A program made the position numbers and the translations under genes. From the NCBI RefSeq assembly GCF_002102265.1, contig NZ_LQPG01000035.1:45225-109224 (forward strand): a stretch of 64,000 nucleotides of DNA. The letters run 5' to 3'. Under the pieces are notes generated by a model that was not told the DNA's origin, searched no databases, and saw only the letters and a program-made list of their open reading frames with translations. The DNA is from Mycolicibacter longobardus (lineage in GTDB: Bacteria; Actinomycetota; Actinomycetes; Mycobacteriales; Mycobacteriaceae). Of this stretch, positions 8,249 through 18,513 are shown in pieces (within the stretch, counting starts at the first letter, position 1; every line of letters begins with the position of its first letter).

Positions 8249-9636
8249 GCGTTGTCCGATCTGCGTAGAGCGAATACGACCAGTGCGATGACGGTAAGGA
8301 TCGCCGCGGCTGCCAGGAAAGTCCCCAGGGCGACGTCGCGGGCGGTGTTGTCCGGCGGCGGCGGTGGTGTCGGCTCCGGTGCTGCGACACTGGGCACCCC
8401 GGCTGCCACGGTGTCCCCCTTCGGCACGTCAGCCGTCAGCGCGGCCACCGCGTCGATGGGTCCGGCGCCGAGGGTGTTGGTCAGCCCTTCGGCCGGCGTG
8501 TGGGCGGTGGACAAGATCCGGTTGATCACCTGCCGCGCCGACAGGTGCGGATACTTCTCCCGGATCAGCGCCGCCAACCCCGCCACATAGGCGGTGCCAT
8601 AGGAGGTGCCGTTCAACGGTATCGGGGCACCTTTGACCAGAGCCGCGTTGGCCAGAGCGCCCGGCCTGGGCTCGGTGGGATCCAGGGACACGATGTTCAT
8701 GGCTGGCGCGGCCGCCCCGACCCAGGGGCCGGGCATCGAGTTCACATAGGGGTCGCCGGTCAAGGTGGTGCCGCCGACCGACAACAGCAGGTTCGAGTAA
8801 TAACTGGGCAATGAGACCGACCTGACGCCATCCCAGTTGCGTCGATCCGAAGGATTGGCCGGGTCGTATCCCGGGTTGGGTTGGCAGGTTTGGCCGCCGG
8901 TGTTGCCCGCGGCCGTGATGACCACCGCATCGCGGACCACCGCGGCGTAGTACAGCGCGCCTGCCAGCGCCCGGGTGTCGACAGGGCTCCCGGCATCCAC
9001 GCAGGCGGTGATCGACAGATTGATCACGGTCGCACCCAGATTCGCCGCGTGCACGATCGCCTTGGCCAGCGCCATCAGGTTGGCGGCGGAGCGATCGGCG
9101 TCACTGTAGCCCTGCGGGGGCGTATCTTCGGTGAACGCGGCACTGGTCTGACGGATCGAGACGATCTCAGCGCCGGGGGCCACTCCGACAAAGCCGTCGG
9201 TCGGCGAGGGCGCAGCTGCGATGATGCCGGCGATCAGCGTGCCGTGGTGGTCGCAATCAGAAAGGCCGTCGCCCCTCATGATGTAGTCGCCGCCGCCGCG
9301 AAGTCGCGGCAGTCGTGACACCGGCTGAATACCGGAGTCGATCACCGCCACGACCTGGCCGTCGCCGCGCGCGAACTTGTGCAGTTCGCTGACTCCGAAC
9401 ACCGCGCTGGCAGGGATCACGTCGAACTGCGAGTCGGCCAGCACCGCTGAGGTCGCGCAGACGGTGTTCTGCTTCATGTCCAGGGCTGGGGCGGGGTCTC
9501 CGTCCGGTGGGGCGATGTCGGTGGCCAAGTTGATCTCCGGCGGTGCGATCGCCTGCGCGGGAGGCGCCCAGGACAGGGCCGCGACCAGCATGCAGGTGCA
9601 CACCAGGTTCAGCAGTCGCACCAGAGCAGCAGTCAT
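8245..9636 (-). CDS. mycP: MycP, subtilisin-like mycosin protease
   Basis: This 463-residue serine protease carries the three subtilisin motifs: Asp D100 in VVAVIDSGI, His H131 in DHHGTLIAG, and Ser S345 in NGTSYGTAYVAG. It has an N-terminal signal peptide (about 1-29, ending PAQA) and a C-terminal transmembrane anchor (about 437-456) followed by RRSDNA. This is the mycosin layout, with the protease domain held in the periplasm. Mycosins are needed to stabilise the ESX complex. The start ATG shares one base with the eccD stop. Confidence 0.95.
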   Translation of the reverse strand: MTAALVRLLNLVCTCMLVAALSWAPPAQAIAPPEINLATDIAPPDGDPAPALDMKQNTVCATSAVLADSQFDVIPASAVFGVSELHKFARGDGQVVAVIDSGIQPVSRLPRLRGGGDYIMRGDGLSDCDHHGTLIAGIIAAAPSPTDGFVGVAPGAEIVSIRQTSAAFTEDTPPQGYSDADRSAANLMALAKAIVHAANLGATVINLSITACVDAGSPVDTRALAGALYYAAVVRDAVVITAAGNTGGQTCQPNPGYDPANPSDRRNWDGVRSVSLPSYYSNLLLSVGGTTLTGDPYVNSMPGPWVGAAAPAMNIVSLDPTEPRPGALANAALVKGAPIPLNGTSYGTAYVAGLAALIREKYPHLSARQVINRILSTAHTPAEGLTNTLGAGPIDAVAALTADVPKGDTVAAGVPSVAAPEPTPPPPPDNTARDVALGTFLAAAAILTVIALVVFALRRSDNA

Positions 9637-11129
9637 CAGCGCGCCCGCGCCTTGCTGTACAGGTCCATCGCGACGATCACGAACGGCAGTGGGGTCCAGA
9701 AGAGCATGCGTTCGAAGACTTCGATGGCCTTGGTCACGATAGGGCTCACGATGCGGCGTTCCTGGATCGCGAAGATGGTGGCGACGAACATGCCGATCGC
9801 CAGGATCCCCAACGCCATCGCGCCGCGGATCGCGTTGTCTTCGGTCAAATTCGGGTCGGTCAGCAGACCGGCGCCAAACAACCCTAGGACGCTGGCACCG
9901 GCGATCAGCACGATCGCCTGCTCGAACGCGTCGTCGGTGCTCTTACCGCGAGAGATCAAGCAGGTCGCGATAACCAGCATGAACGTCCAGATCACCCATT
10001 CGTGGTTGTCGAGGCTGCGCCCGACGATCCAGCTCGTGGCCACAGCTACCGTCAGTGCGCCGATCATCAGGCCGATGCGGCAGGCTCGGGCGGTCAGGAT
10101 CTGCTGCTCCTGATTGAAGATCGACGAGTTGTTTCCCGACTTCTCGTTACGCGGCAGCGATCCGGCATCGAGGTTGCCTGCGCCGTCTCCTCGCATGAAC
10201 GGCTCGCCGGTGGCGGGCACGTAGGGAAGCGAGATCCGGGCGACAGCCAATGCCAGGCGCGGCGAGATGAGGATTAGCGCGAACGCCAGCGCGATCTGTT
10301 GTGTTCCGATTACCGCTGTAGGACTGCGATAGATGGTGTTGAGCAATCCGACGAGCAAGACCAGTAGGGATCCAGCGGTGACCGCGTTGTGCATTCGCAG
10401 GTGCTCTCTGGTCACCACCGACAGGCAGACCGACAGCACCAGAAGCACCGATCCGGCGGCAACGAGTTGGTAGATGCCCAGCGGCCGCGGGGTGATCACC
10501 AGTGCAGCACTCGCGCTCAGCAGATATGTGGTCATCATCAGCGGTACCGGCACGGTCTTGTACCGGTCGTCTCGCGCGGTGCGCACAAGCACGACAGCGA
10601 CTGCGGCGCAGATCAATCCGAGGGAGGCCATGGCTGCGGTTGTGGCTGCCCGAAGCGCCCAGCCCGGCTGCTGGGTGTCAGCCCATATGACGGTTGCCCC
10701 GCAGATCAGCGCGACGACGGCCGGCACCATGCCCAGTGAAATGCGCCTGGCGAAAGGTGAATCCCACGACGGGAAGTGCCGTTTGAGGTAGTAGGTGATC
10801 GACTCGGCAACATCGTCGATGAGGGGAGCGTATTTCTCGCCAGGGTCCGTCTTGGTCAGGAAGAGTCGGTCGCCGTCGAGGACCTTCTCCTCGGCGAGGC
10901 TTTTCTCCTCGTCAAGCGGCTGGTCACCGAACGTGGTGAGGTGCCAGTAAGCGTCGGGATCACGAAGCCAGCTGGTGTCCTTGTTCTTCGCGTCCAAGTG
11001 CTTTATCAGATACGGGATCAGCTCGGCAATCGTATCGGCGATCGGCAGATGACTGGGCAACGGTACGTCCACGACGTGGCCCGGGATCGTGACCTGCACT
11101 CGGCAGTTGACTTGCTGTGTCCCAACCAT
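9636..11129 (-). CDS. eccD: EccD, polytopic ESX membrane channel component
   Basis: This 497-residue protein has the EccD layout: an N-terminal ubiquitin-like cytosolic domain (about 1-100, CRVQVTIPGHVVDVPLPSHL and LDGDRLFL) followed by about eleven hydrophobic segments to the C-terminus. EccD dimers form the membrane barrel of each ESX protomer. The insert near residues 310-340 between membrane segments is polar. The gene follows a small coiled-coil gene and is coupled to mycP by a TGATG overlap. Confidence 0.92.
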   Translation of the reverse strand: MVGTQQVNCRVQVTIPGHVVDVPLPSHLPIADTIAELIPYLIKHLDAKNKDTSWLRDPDAYWHLTTFGDQPLDEEKSLAEEKVLDGDRLFLTKTDPGEKYAPLIDDVAESITYYLKRHFPSWDSPFARRISLGMVPAVVALICGATVIWADTQQPGWALRAATTAAMASLGLICAAVAVVLVRTARDDRYKTVPVPLMMTTYLLSASAALVITPRPLGIYQLVAAGSVLLVLSVCLSVVTREHLRMHNAVTAGSLLVLLVGLLNTIYRSPTAVIGTQQIALAFALILISPRLALAVARISLPYVPATGEPFMRGDGAGNLDAGSLPRNEKSGNNSSIFNQEQQILTARACRIGLMIGALTVAVATSWIVGRSLDNHEWVIWTFMLVIATCLISRGKSTDDAFEQAIVLIAGASVLGLFGAGLLTDPNLTEDNAIRGAMALGILAIGMFVATIFAIQERRIVSPIVTKAIEVFERMLFWTPLPFVIVAMDLYSKARAR

Positions 11130-11162
11130 CAGTCCTCACTCAATGTCGTTGCTGCTGTTCGG

Positions 11163-11486
11163 TTATCGAGCGGCCTGAGCCAGGCTCGTGTTGTTCGTCT
11201 CCAGCTGGCTTGCGGCCGGATCGATTACCGCGGCCTTGCGCCGTCCAGGTCCCCGGCGCCGCGTGGAGCCGTGGCCCTGTGCCTGCAGCCCCGCAGGCGT
11301 CGCCCAGCCGGTCGCCAGCATGGCGTCGATTGCAGCCTCGTACTGTTCGCGGGCCCGCTCTTCCTCCTGGCGCACAGCTTCGACGGCCTGCTGCTTGTCC
11401 TCCAAGGCGGCCTTGAGGTTGTCGAGCTCGGTCAGGCGGCCCAGCAGATCGTTGGCGATCTCTTCACGGTCTGTCACCGGTGCCAT
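11163..11486 (-). CDS. Small coiled-coil protein
   Basis: This 107-residue protein has a predicted coiled coil at residues 8-55 (heptad-like LLGRLTELDNLKAALEDKQQAV) and a basic segment TRRRGPGRRK near 75-83. It has no signal peptide or membrane segment. It is placed in the eccD operon after the EspI-like ATPase, 33 bases before eccD. The function is unknown; a scaffold or partner for the ATPase upstream is a guess from position. Confidence 0.65.
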   Translation of the reverse strand: MAPVTDREEIANDLLGRLTELDNLKAALEDKQQAVEAVRQEEERAREQYEAAIDAMLATGWATPAGLQAQGHGSTRRRGPGRRKAAVIDPAASQLETNNTSLAQAAR

Positions 11487-11585
11487 GGTTGTCGGTTCCC
11501 CCTCTTCGTCAGTTGTGCGCTGGGTCGGTGACCGGCTCAGCGCGGCGGCGCTTCACGTTCGGCCGCCGCCCCATCGAACGCCGGA

Positions 11586-13688
11586 TCAGTTGGCGGGCAG
11601 TTTGTCCAGCAGGATCGCGGCGGCCTTGACGAAGCAGCGGCGAGTTGCCTTGTCCAACAGTGCCAAGGAGATGGGCCCGGCCTCCGCAATGTGCGGGTCG
11701 TAGGGAATCTCCAGCAGCTCAACCTTTTCCGTGTTGTGGAAGTGGTTGGTGATCGCATCTACGCTCATCAGCGGCTTGGCCGGCGACTGGTGATTGAGCA
11801 ACACGATGGTCCGGCTGGCCAACTCGGTCAGACCACGCTCCCTCAGCCACGGCAACACTTCACGCCCGGGCACCGCGCTGTCACGGGTCGGACTGACCAC
11901 CAGGATCAGCGCATCGAGACTCTCGATGATCGTGTCGTAGGACGGAGTCGCCGTAGAGGGCTCGGTGTCGACGAACACGATTTCATGGTGACGCCGCAGC
12001 TGTTCCAGCGCCTGCAGGTAGTCCTCCGGCATCAGGGGCTCGCTGATGAGCTCCCGGCGCGAACCGAGCACCGAAAGGCGGTGAGGGTTGCTCATCAAGT
12101 GCGCGCGAACATCGCTGATGGAATGCAGGCTCTGATCTTGAGCCAGCGCCTGGACGCTCCCGCCCGCCGGCTGCTCTCCCGGCACCCGCAGGCACAACGA
12201 CCCGCGCGCCACGGTGTCGACGGCGACGACGCCGCCGTCCTGCCGGTGCGCGGCGACCGTGGAGGCCAAGCACATGGTCATCGAAGTCTTGCCGACACCG
12301 CCTTTGAAGGCCACTACGCCCACCGTTTTGCGGTACCGGAGGCGCTTGTTGATCTTGGTGATGTCGTGGTCGTACTCGATTTCAGCGGCACCCTTGCCGA
12401 TGGGGATGCCCACCCGTGAAATGACCGACCGCCAGCCCTGTTGAGGCCCTTCCCGGCGACCGCTCTTGACCATGAATTCGCCCTCACTGGCGTGCAGTGC
12501 TCGCTCTTCGGCGTAGAGGGTTTCTGAGACCTCTACCCGGTCCGAGTAGCCCGCGGCGGGGCCAGTCAGATGCTGGGCCCCTGCCGATCCCATGCCCGCG
12601 CGCTCCTCGAGCTGACGGATGTAGTCAGCCACCTCCGGCGGAACATTCTGTGCGGGGGTGGGGACCGTCGGTCCAGCGGCAAAGGTCGGCGGCGAAGCGA
12701 TTGGCGGAGCACTGATGTGCGGCGGCTCAAATGGTCGGTGCAGTTGATCGCTGGTTGCCGATGCGGCGGGTGAGGGCGTCCATGCCGGCCGGTCGGGGTC
12801 CGTGTGGTGGGCGGGAGCCGGAGCGGGCGGAGGCGTCTGCTGAACCGGGGGAGGTGGAGGCGGCGGAGCCGCTTGCGGGGCCGGCGAAGCAGGAGGCGTC
12901 GGCGCAGGAGGAGGCGGTGTCGGCGCCTGACGCTGCGGCCACGCCGGCGCCGGCGGCGGGGTGGTTCCACCGATGGATGCACCGTGTCGCGGTTCCGGTC
13001 CGGTAGAGGGCTGGGTCGGCCGGATCTCGACAGTCCGGGCGGCGTCCTGCATCTCGCGGCCCAAGTGGACTCGCTCGCTTGAGGCACCTCGGTCGGTCGT
13101 CGGGCTGGTCTGCTTGGGAACAGGAGTCAATGGGGTGGTCTGCTGAGCCGAAGGCGCGGATTCGCGACCGGCGCTGGCGGTTCCTTCTGAGCCGGTCAGG
13201 GGTGGGACGCTGGCTCCGTGGCGGCCACTCGACGAGGGCGCCGAGGCCGATGGGCTGTCACTGACTGAAGGGCTGTCGGGCCGCTTCGGTGCGGACTTAG
13301 CGGCGTCGCCAGAGTGAAGACCGTCTTTGGCAGGTTTCTCCGCCGGGGGTGGCGCGGTGGCACCGCTGCCCGTCGTAGCAGCTCCGGCGGGTTTGGCCGA
13401 GTCACCGGTTTTACCGGAGCCCTGCGCCGCAGGAGATGGACCACTGCCCGAGGCGGCGGCTCCAGTGGCCGCCTTGGGCGTGTCGCCTCGGTCGGCAGTC
13501 GGTGCGGCCGCGCCCCCGCTGGTCGTCGAACCCCCGGCCGGGGGGGCCTTCTCACTGGTTGATGCCGCGGGCTCGCCCGCCGCGCGGCCTGCGACGAAGG
13601 CGTCACGCAGCTTCTCGACCTCGGCGGGGTCGGTCTGCGAGGAGTCGAATTTAACCATCAGTTTCCCGCTTCCGGCATAGGGAGTCAT
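11586..13688 (-). CDS. espI: EspI-like MinD/ParA-type ATPase with Pro-rich N-terminus
   Basis: This 700-residue protein has about 400 residues of Pro/Ala/Ser-rich sequence, then a MinD/ParA-like ATPase domain. The P-loop is FKGGVGKTSM, with K467, and later motifs include EIVFVDTEPS and DALILVVSPTRDSA. This is the architecture of EspI, an ESX-associated ATPase implicated in adjusting ESX-1 secretion to ATP level; the ortholog name is inferred from architecture. I place the start at ATG 13688, because the region upstream contains one of the recurring regulatory sites; a TTG at 13730 overlapping the VirB6-like stop is the alternative. It sits exactly at the join between the type IV block and eccD. 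Confidence 0.82.
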   Translation of the reverse strand: MTPYAGSGKLMVKFDSSQTDPAEVEKLRDAFVAGRAAGEPAASTSEKAPPAGGSTTSGGAAAPTADRGDTPKAATGAAASGSGPSPAAQGSGKTGDSAKPAGAATTGSGATAPPPAEKPAKDGLHSGDAAKSAPKRPDSPSVSDSPSASAPSSSGRHGASVPPLTGSEGTASAGRESAPSAQQTTPLTPVPKQTSPTTDRGASSERVHLGREMQDAARTVEIRPTQPSTGPEPRHGASIGGTTPPPAPAWPQRQAPTPPPPAPTPPASPAPQAAPPPPPPPVQQTPPPAPAPAHHTDPDRPAWTPSPAASATSDQLHRPFEPPHISAPPIASPPTFAAGPTVPTPAQNVPPEVADYIRQLEERAGMGSAGAQHLTGPAAGYSDRVEVSETLYAEERALHASEGEFMVKSGRREGPQQGWRSVISRVGIPIGKGAAEIEYDHDITKINKRLRYRKTVGVVAFKGGVGKTSMTMCLASTVAAHRQDGGVVAVDTVARGSLCLRVPGEQPAGGSVQALAQDQSLHSISDVRAHLMSNPHRLSVLGSRRELISEPLMPEDYLQALEQLRRHHEIVFVDTEPSTATPSYDTIIESLDALILVVSPTRDSAVPGREVLPWLRERGLTELASRTIVLLNHQSPAKPLMSVDAITNHFHNTEKVELLEIPYDPHIAEAGPISLALLDKATRRCFVKAAAILLDKLPAN

Positions 13689-13690
13689 TC

Positions 13691-13706
13691 TTACGGTGAA
13701 GTTTAC
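13691..13706. promoter_or_regulatory. Asymmetric operator site, site 3
   Basis: TTACGGT-GA-AGTTTAC keeps the right arm of the recurring palindrome while the left arm is TACGGT. The same variant left arm appears at 42284 (GTACGGT-CG-AGTTTAA), so it is probably a real sub-class rather than decay. It lies just upstream of the ATG of the EspI-like gene, but inside the longer reading frame if TTG 13730 is used. Confidence 0.45.
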
Positions 13707-13726
13707 AGATGCGTGGGGGGTTCCGG

Positions 13727-15871
13727 TCAAATAGCATCGCCGAAACCCACTCCGTTTCGCCGCTCAATCCGATTCTTTCCGTCAGGACCGGTGACAAACA
13801 CCAGCTGCTCAGCCGACTCATCTTCATCAGAGATCGTCACCGGCGCCGCCACGCCGCGGGCCCGCAACAGGTTGCGATTATGCGCCAAGCGCTGAGTACG
13901 CGCCGCAGGATCTAGTAGCGACCGAAACTCCCGAATCCCTGATCTCGCCGGGACCGCTCGACTGGTTGACGCTACAGGCGGCATGGACTCGACCGTGCCG
14001 AAAGTGGCCGATCCCACCGCCACCTCATCCGGGCCCGGTGCCGGGCGCCCATTTAGCGCCGCGACCTCGGCCTTCATCCGCGTACCCAGGGCATCGAGAT
14101 GCCGCCAATACTGCGAGATGGCGCTGTCAAAAGAGTCCTGCTGCCCGGTGTCGGGCGCCAGCACCGGCATGCCGACCGCAGGCGCCGACACCGCGGGGTC
14201 ACCCTGCACAAGCGCAAACGGCGCCGCGGCCTGCCCGATACCCCCACGGAAGTAGATCGGCATCAGCCCGCCGGCCCCCTGGGGGGACGGGGAGATCAGG
14301 TCAGCAGGCGTACCCGGGCGACCGATGAGCGTCCCACCATCTGCCGTAACGACAACCACCTTGTCGGCAGGATCTGTTGCCGTGGCGCCGCGATGGTCGA
14401 TGACCTGGCCCAGAACAGACGGGGCACTGATGTCACCGCCCGTGATTCCAACCGGTGTCCGCTCCCCCTCGCTGGGGTTATATGTGTCGGCGCGATCAGT
14501 GGCTGCCCGAAATTCAGGGGTATCCGCCACGATCATCGGTTGAACCGAGGCCATCGCGGCTCCTTTCTCACTGCCTGCTTCGCCCGCGGAACTCACGTAC
14601 TGACGCAGGCGCTGATACTGATCCACCGCCCACTGCTTGGGCTGATCGAACGTGCCTTCCACCGCCGTGCCCAAGACGGTTGTCTGGTTGTTCGCATACA
14701 TCGCGGTCCAATATTTCGACCCCTCGACCCGGTCGCGGAACAACTTCAGCACTGTCTCCATGTTGGCCAGCAGCACCCGCAGCCACTTCGCCGTGTAGTA
14801 GTAGGCAACCCCCATCAGCACGATCTGCAGCCACGCCGGCAAGAAATGCGCCACCGACACGACCAGATAGATCAGCCAGCTCGGCCCCACCCCGGCCACA
14901 AGCCACAACCCCAGCGCGAACAGCGCGTGCGTGGCGCAACGAGCCAAGGTCCGCGACAGGGGGTCAAAGGCCCGCCGCTTGTTCATGGCGACCACCGCCA
15001 CATACACCGCCCCCGTGAGGTAGATGACGGTCAGAGCGAGTTGGTTGAGAATGTGCAGCGTGACCACGACGGCGAAGTAGCACAAGCCCACCGCGAATCC
15101 CACCGCCACCAATGCGGCCAGCGCATTCGCCGGGGTCGGGTGAGCACCGGCCAGCTGTTGGTGCGTCAGGCAACTCGGGTTGGACCCGCCGGCATTCATC
15201 GCCTTTGACCACGCCTTGGCGCATTCGCCACTGAGGTCACCGCGATAGTTGATCAAGAAGGTCAATGCTCGAACCGAGTCGGTGATCGCGGTGTTCACCC
15301 GCTCGCCGACACCCGCGTCACCACTGGCGGTCAGCCATCCCGCGACCGCCAGCACAACACCAAGCACCTCACGGATGAGGCGAAACGGGTTCGATGCCAG
15401 CACCGCGACAACCCCGAGCAGCAGGATCCCCGCCCAGATCCGATCCCACTGCCGCTTACTGACTTGCACTGCCGAACCGGCCGAGCCGCGCCGCATGAAG
15501 ACGTTGAACGCCAAGAGACTGAAGGCGCCCATCGCCAGCACCACTGGTGGGATCACCTCGTAGACCCGCCCCGTGAGCGCCCCGTAGACATTCGAGAGCG
15601 GCTCCAGCCACGCGTCCGGGTTCAAGATCGCGTTGATCAGGGCCACCGCATGCGCCGAGATCACCAGGAACACCAGGTAGCCGAAGTCGGCCAGCATCCC
15701 GCACAGCTGAGACATGAGGCTGAACGCCGACGAGTTCAGATTCAGCCGGTAATTGGCCAGCTTCCCGCCGTCACGGTCAACGAGGTTCAACCAGCCGATG
15801 AACATCGACCCCACATCATCAGCGTCGAAAGCGCCGGCCGCCGCCGGCGCGGCTCCGCCTGGCACCGTCAT
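13727..15871 (-). CDS. VirB6/TrbL-like polytopic conjugation protein
   Basis: This 714-residue membrane protein has about seven to nine hydrophobic segments between residues 55 and 375 and a long soluble C-terminal half that includes Pro/Gly-rich stretches. Its start overlaps the virB4 stop by four bases, and it follows VirB2-, VirB3- and VirB4-like genes. Size, topology and order fit the VirB6/TrbL role of inner-membrane channel in type IV secretion. A stretch rich in charged and Gln residues after the last membrane segment (EGTFDQPKQWAVDQYQRLRQ) is likely cytosolic. Sequence motifs alone would not prove the family, so this call rests on topology plus context. Confidence 0.75.
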   Translation of the reverse strand: MTVPGGAAPAAAGAFDADDVGSMFIGWLNLVDRDGGKLANYRLNLNSSAFSLMSQLCGMLADFGYLVFLVISAHAVALINAILNPDAWLEPLSNVYGALTGRVYEVIPPVVLAMGAFSLLAFNVFMRRGSAGSAVQVSKRQWDRIWAGILLLGVVAVLASNPFRLIREVLGVVLAVAGWLTASGDAGVGERVNTAITDSVRALTFLINYRGDLSGECAKAWSKAMNAGGSNPSCLTHQQLAGAHPTPANALAALVAVGFAVGLCYFAVVVTLHILNQLALTVIYLTGAVYVAVVAMNKRRAFDPLSRTLARCATHALFALGLWLVAGVGPSWLIYLVVSVAHFLPAWLQIVLMGVAYYYTAKWLRVLLANMETVLKLFRDRVEGSKYWTAMYANNQTTVLGTAVEGTFDQPKQWAVDQYQRLRQYVSSAGEAGSEKGAAMASVQPMIVADTPEFRAATDRADTYNPSEGERTPVGITGGDISAPSVLGQVIDHRGATATDPADKVVVVTADGGTLIGRPGTPADLISPSPQGAGGLMPIYFRGGIGQAAAPFALVQGDPAVSAPAVGMPVLAPDTGQQDSFDSAISQYWRHLDALGTRMKAEVAALNGRPAPGPDEVAVGSATFGTVESMPPVASTSRAVPARSGIREFRSLLDPAARTQRLAHNRNLLRARGVAAPVTISDEDESAEQLVFVTGPDGKNRIERRNGVGFGDAI

Positions 15872-18513
15872 CGCGGCATCCCGACAGCCACCTCGGCCAC
15901 CGCGCCGGGAAGGTCGGTTTCCCGGATGACGCGCGACGCAGTTGTGTCGGCGTACTTCCGGCGAGCAGCCAACAGCTGGGGCAGGCCCTTGAACCTGCCG
16001 ATGTTGTTGCCGTCGTTGTACCAGCCCTCCCCCGCTCGAGACGGGATCGGCATGTTGTTGTTGTCCGGATCCAGCGGCGAGGTGTCCGTAACCATTCTGT
16101 CCACCAGCCGCTCGGTGGGCGGCATGTCACCATAGGCCAGGGCCTCAGCGGCATTGGCACGCGTCTCCTGACCCAACAACACCTTGCGTTTCACCAGGCG
16201 GTAATGCTCATCGAAGTCACTGGCGAGCTGCGCCCCGGCGATGAAGAAGTTGTTGGCACGCCGACCGACCCTGTCGGGACGCTCGATCAACTCCAAGAGC
16301 ACATCCGAGCCCTTCTGGAAGTGCATCTCGTCACCCACCAGGGCGCAGGGCTCCTTGATGCCACCGAACCGAAGAGTGGTCAGCCGCGCAACCGCCGTGT
16401 ACGCCATCGCCGCGAAACGTTGCGGCTCGGTGGGTTTCGAGTTCTCGCCGCGGTGCACGTTGAGCTTGTGCGTCCGGAACACGACCGCATGCGCGCTCGC
16501 GTTGAACGGATCGTGCTCGCGAACCGCCCCGTCGATGATCGGATCGATGAAAGCGTGGGTGTAGGGCTGGCGCGCCCAGAAATTGAGCTTGCGGGCCAAC
16601 TCTCGTGCTGCGTCGCCGACAACCGCGTGCTCGAGGTGGTTCATCAGCGCCCGGGTCGAGGCGATCCCGAAGCTCTTTCGGTACCCCGGCTCGACGGTCG
16701 CCGACAGCAATGTCGCGGCCTCAGAATCAGATTCCAGCCCCAGCAGCGGCAACCACAGGTCCAGAAACAGCCACGCCGCAACGTCCGGAGCGCAGCACTT
16801 GAGCACATCCATCGAAACCCGATGGCCAAGCGCGTCCACACCGCCGAACACATCGATCACCTCGGTGCTGGTCAGCGTTTGGGCGAACACCATATATTCG
16901 CCATGGTCGGACTGGTCGATGACGTGCGCGTAGCAGTCGGTATCCATCAACCAGGCAAGCATCTCCTTGATCAGGTACGACTTACCCTTGTTCTTCGCCC
17001 CGGAGACCGTCGCCGACGCATTGCCCTTGTCTGAGGCGTTGAAGATGTCCCAGTGCACGATCTGGCCGAGCGCGTTCTCCTCGTTGATCCCGATGGGAAC
17101 CCCGATAGCATCACCGATGACCGTGCGCCGCACCGGAATATAGGAGGAGAAGAGGCGCGCAGTGGTGGTCTGCTTGATCTGCTCGACGACCGGCGGGCAG
17201 CTGGATCCGGGCATCATCGCCTGCCACATGTCGAACTGGCCGCCGACCGGCAGGTACGGCGTGAAGTCGTGTTTGACGAAGTGCGCGTACAGTTCGGCGA
17301 TTCGCTGTTCCAGGAATGGCCGGTTCTGATGGGCGAAGCTGAACATCACGGCGACCTTCATCCCGCGCGGGTCGCGTTCGGATTTCGCGGTGTGCCGGAA
17401 GTTACGCATCTCGCCGCGGCGGTCGGCGAACTCCTCACCGTCGAACTCGTCGGTGATGTTGGCGTTGGCTTCGGCGTTGAGCTCCTTCATTGCCTTGCGC
17501 ATCCCGCGTTTGGTCAGAACCTCTTGGTCGAAGTGGAATCGCAGAGCGAAGTCGGCGTCGCAGCCGATCTCCTGGTCGACCAAGTAGGTGAAGGCGTTGA
17601 TGTCGAACCCCTCGACCGATGGATACTGCGCAATCCCCATCTGCACCTGATAGCTGGTGTAGCCGTTGGGGAAATCCGCGTTGCGGGTCTCGACGTTGGC
17701 GATCGACAGCATCCGCCCCCAGCGTGTGCTGTCGAAATTGTCGCGCAGCACTCCTGCCCAGCCGCGGCTCTTCCCCGACGGGTCGACCGACGGCTCGCCG
17801 TCGGCGACCTTGTCGACCAAGTCATCCAGTAGAGCGTCCGTATCGGCGTTCTTGTTGATATCGATCTGCGCGAACGAGCTTGGACTGTCATCGATGACTG
17901 CGCGGTCGGCCTCGGCAGGCGGCAGCTCTGGAACGGTGATGGCGCGCTGGCGGGCCCGGTCGAACACCCATCGGACGTGGGCCGGCGTTGTGCGGATCGG
18001 CCGGAATTGTCGAGGTAGCGCCTCAAAATACTGCTTCTCCAGGGAGCGGACGATGCGCTCGTCGACGCGCTGGTGAGGGTCGATGATGGCGACCGAGGAC
18101 AAGATCTTGTCGCGAAGGGACTGATGAGTCGGCAGGCCGATCGACAGCCAGTAGATCCGTTGATACTCAGCGAGTTCACCGGCGTTGATCCGCGCGTACA
18201 GGGCGTTGTACTGAGCCAGCAGCGCCGGGTAGCGGCCCGGTTCCCCGAAGCCGGGGATGCCGGCAGATGCGCGCTCCATGATCAGATCCGCTGGGGTTTG
18301 GGCTTTGATGCCCAGCAGCAGGAAGTCTGCGGCGTGCAGTCGTGACAGGGCGGTGAACAGTGCGGCGTTGGCGTCCTGGCACTGCTCGATGCGGCCGGGC
18401 TGGTAGGGGTCGGTGTTGATCCCGCGCAGCAGGTAGTTCGCCCACACCGTTCCGTCGCTGTTGTAGATGAGATTGCCTATCCGGCGGGTGATTCGAGGAA
18501 AGTAGTCGCCCAT
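15868..18513 (-). CDS. virB4: VirB4-like conjugation ATPase
   Basis: This 881-residue ATPase has an N-terminal VirB4-type domain and a C-terminal RecA-like motor. The P-loop is SGAKNKGKSYL (K511), and Walker B is ALVGDEMHF (D728, E729). EPCALVGDEMH and the ending with RVGRRANNFFIAGAQ are typical of VirB4/TraC/TraE energy-providing subunits of type IV secretion systems. The start is ATG 18513, which shares one base with the stop of the VirB3-like gene and has GGGAGA five bases upstream. It is followed by the overlapping VirB6-like gene. It is the clearest marker that the locus encodes DNA transfer as well as ESX secretion. Confidence 0.92.
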   Translation of the reverse strand: MGDYFPRITRRIGNLIYNSDGTVWANYLLRGINTDPYQPGRIEQCQDANAALFTALSRLHAADFLLLGIKAQTPADLIMERASAGIPGFGEPGRYPALLAQYNALYARINAGELAEYQRIYWLSIGLPTHQSLRDKILSSVAIIDPHQRVDERIVRSLEKQYFEALPRQFRPIRTTPAHVRWVFDRARQRAITVPELPPAEADRAVIDDSPSSFAQIDINKNADTDALLDDLVDKVADGEPSVDPSGKSRGWAGVLRDNFDSTRWGRMLSIANVETRNADFPNGYTSYQVQMGIAQYPSVEGFDINAFTYLVDQEIGCDADFALRFHFDQEVLTKRGMRKAMKELNAEANANITDEFDGEEFADRRGEMRNFRHTAKSERDPRGMKVAVMFSFAHQNRPFLEQRIAELYAHFVKHDFTPYLPVGGQFDMWQAMMPGSSCPPVVEQIKQTTTARLFSSYIPVRRTVIGDAIGVPIGINEENALGQIVHWDIFNASDKGNASATVSGAKNKGKSYLIKEMLAWLMDTDCYAHVIDQSDHGEYMVFAQTLTSTEVIDVFGGVDALGHRVSMDVLKCCAPDVAAWLFLDLWLPLLGLESDSEAATLLSATVEPGYRKSFGIASTRALMNHLEHAVVGDAARELARKLNFWARQPYTHAFIDPIIDGAVREHDPFNASAHAVVFRTHKLNVHRGENSKPTEPQRFAAMAYTAVARLTTLRFGGIKEPCALVGDEMHFQKGSDVLLELIERPDRVGRRANNFFIAGAQLASDFDEHYRLVKRKVLLGQETRANAAEALAYGDMPPTERLVDRMVTDTSPLDPDNNNMPIPSRAGEGWYNDGNNIGRFKGLPQLLAARRKYADTTASRVIRETDLPGAVAEVAVGMPR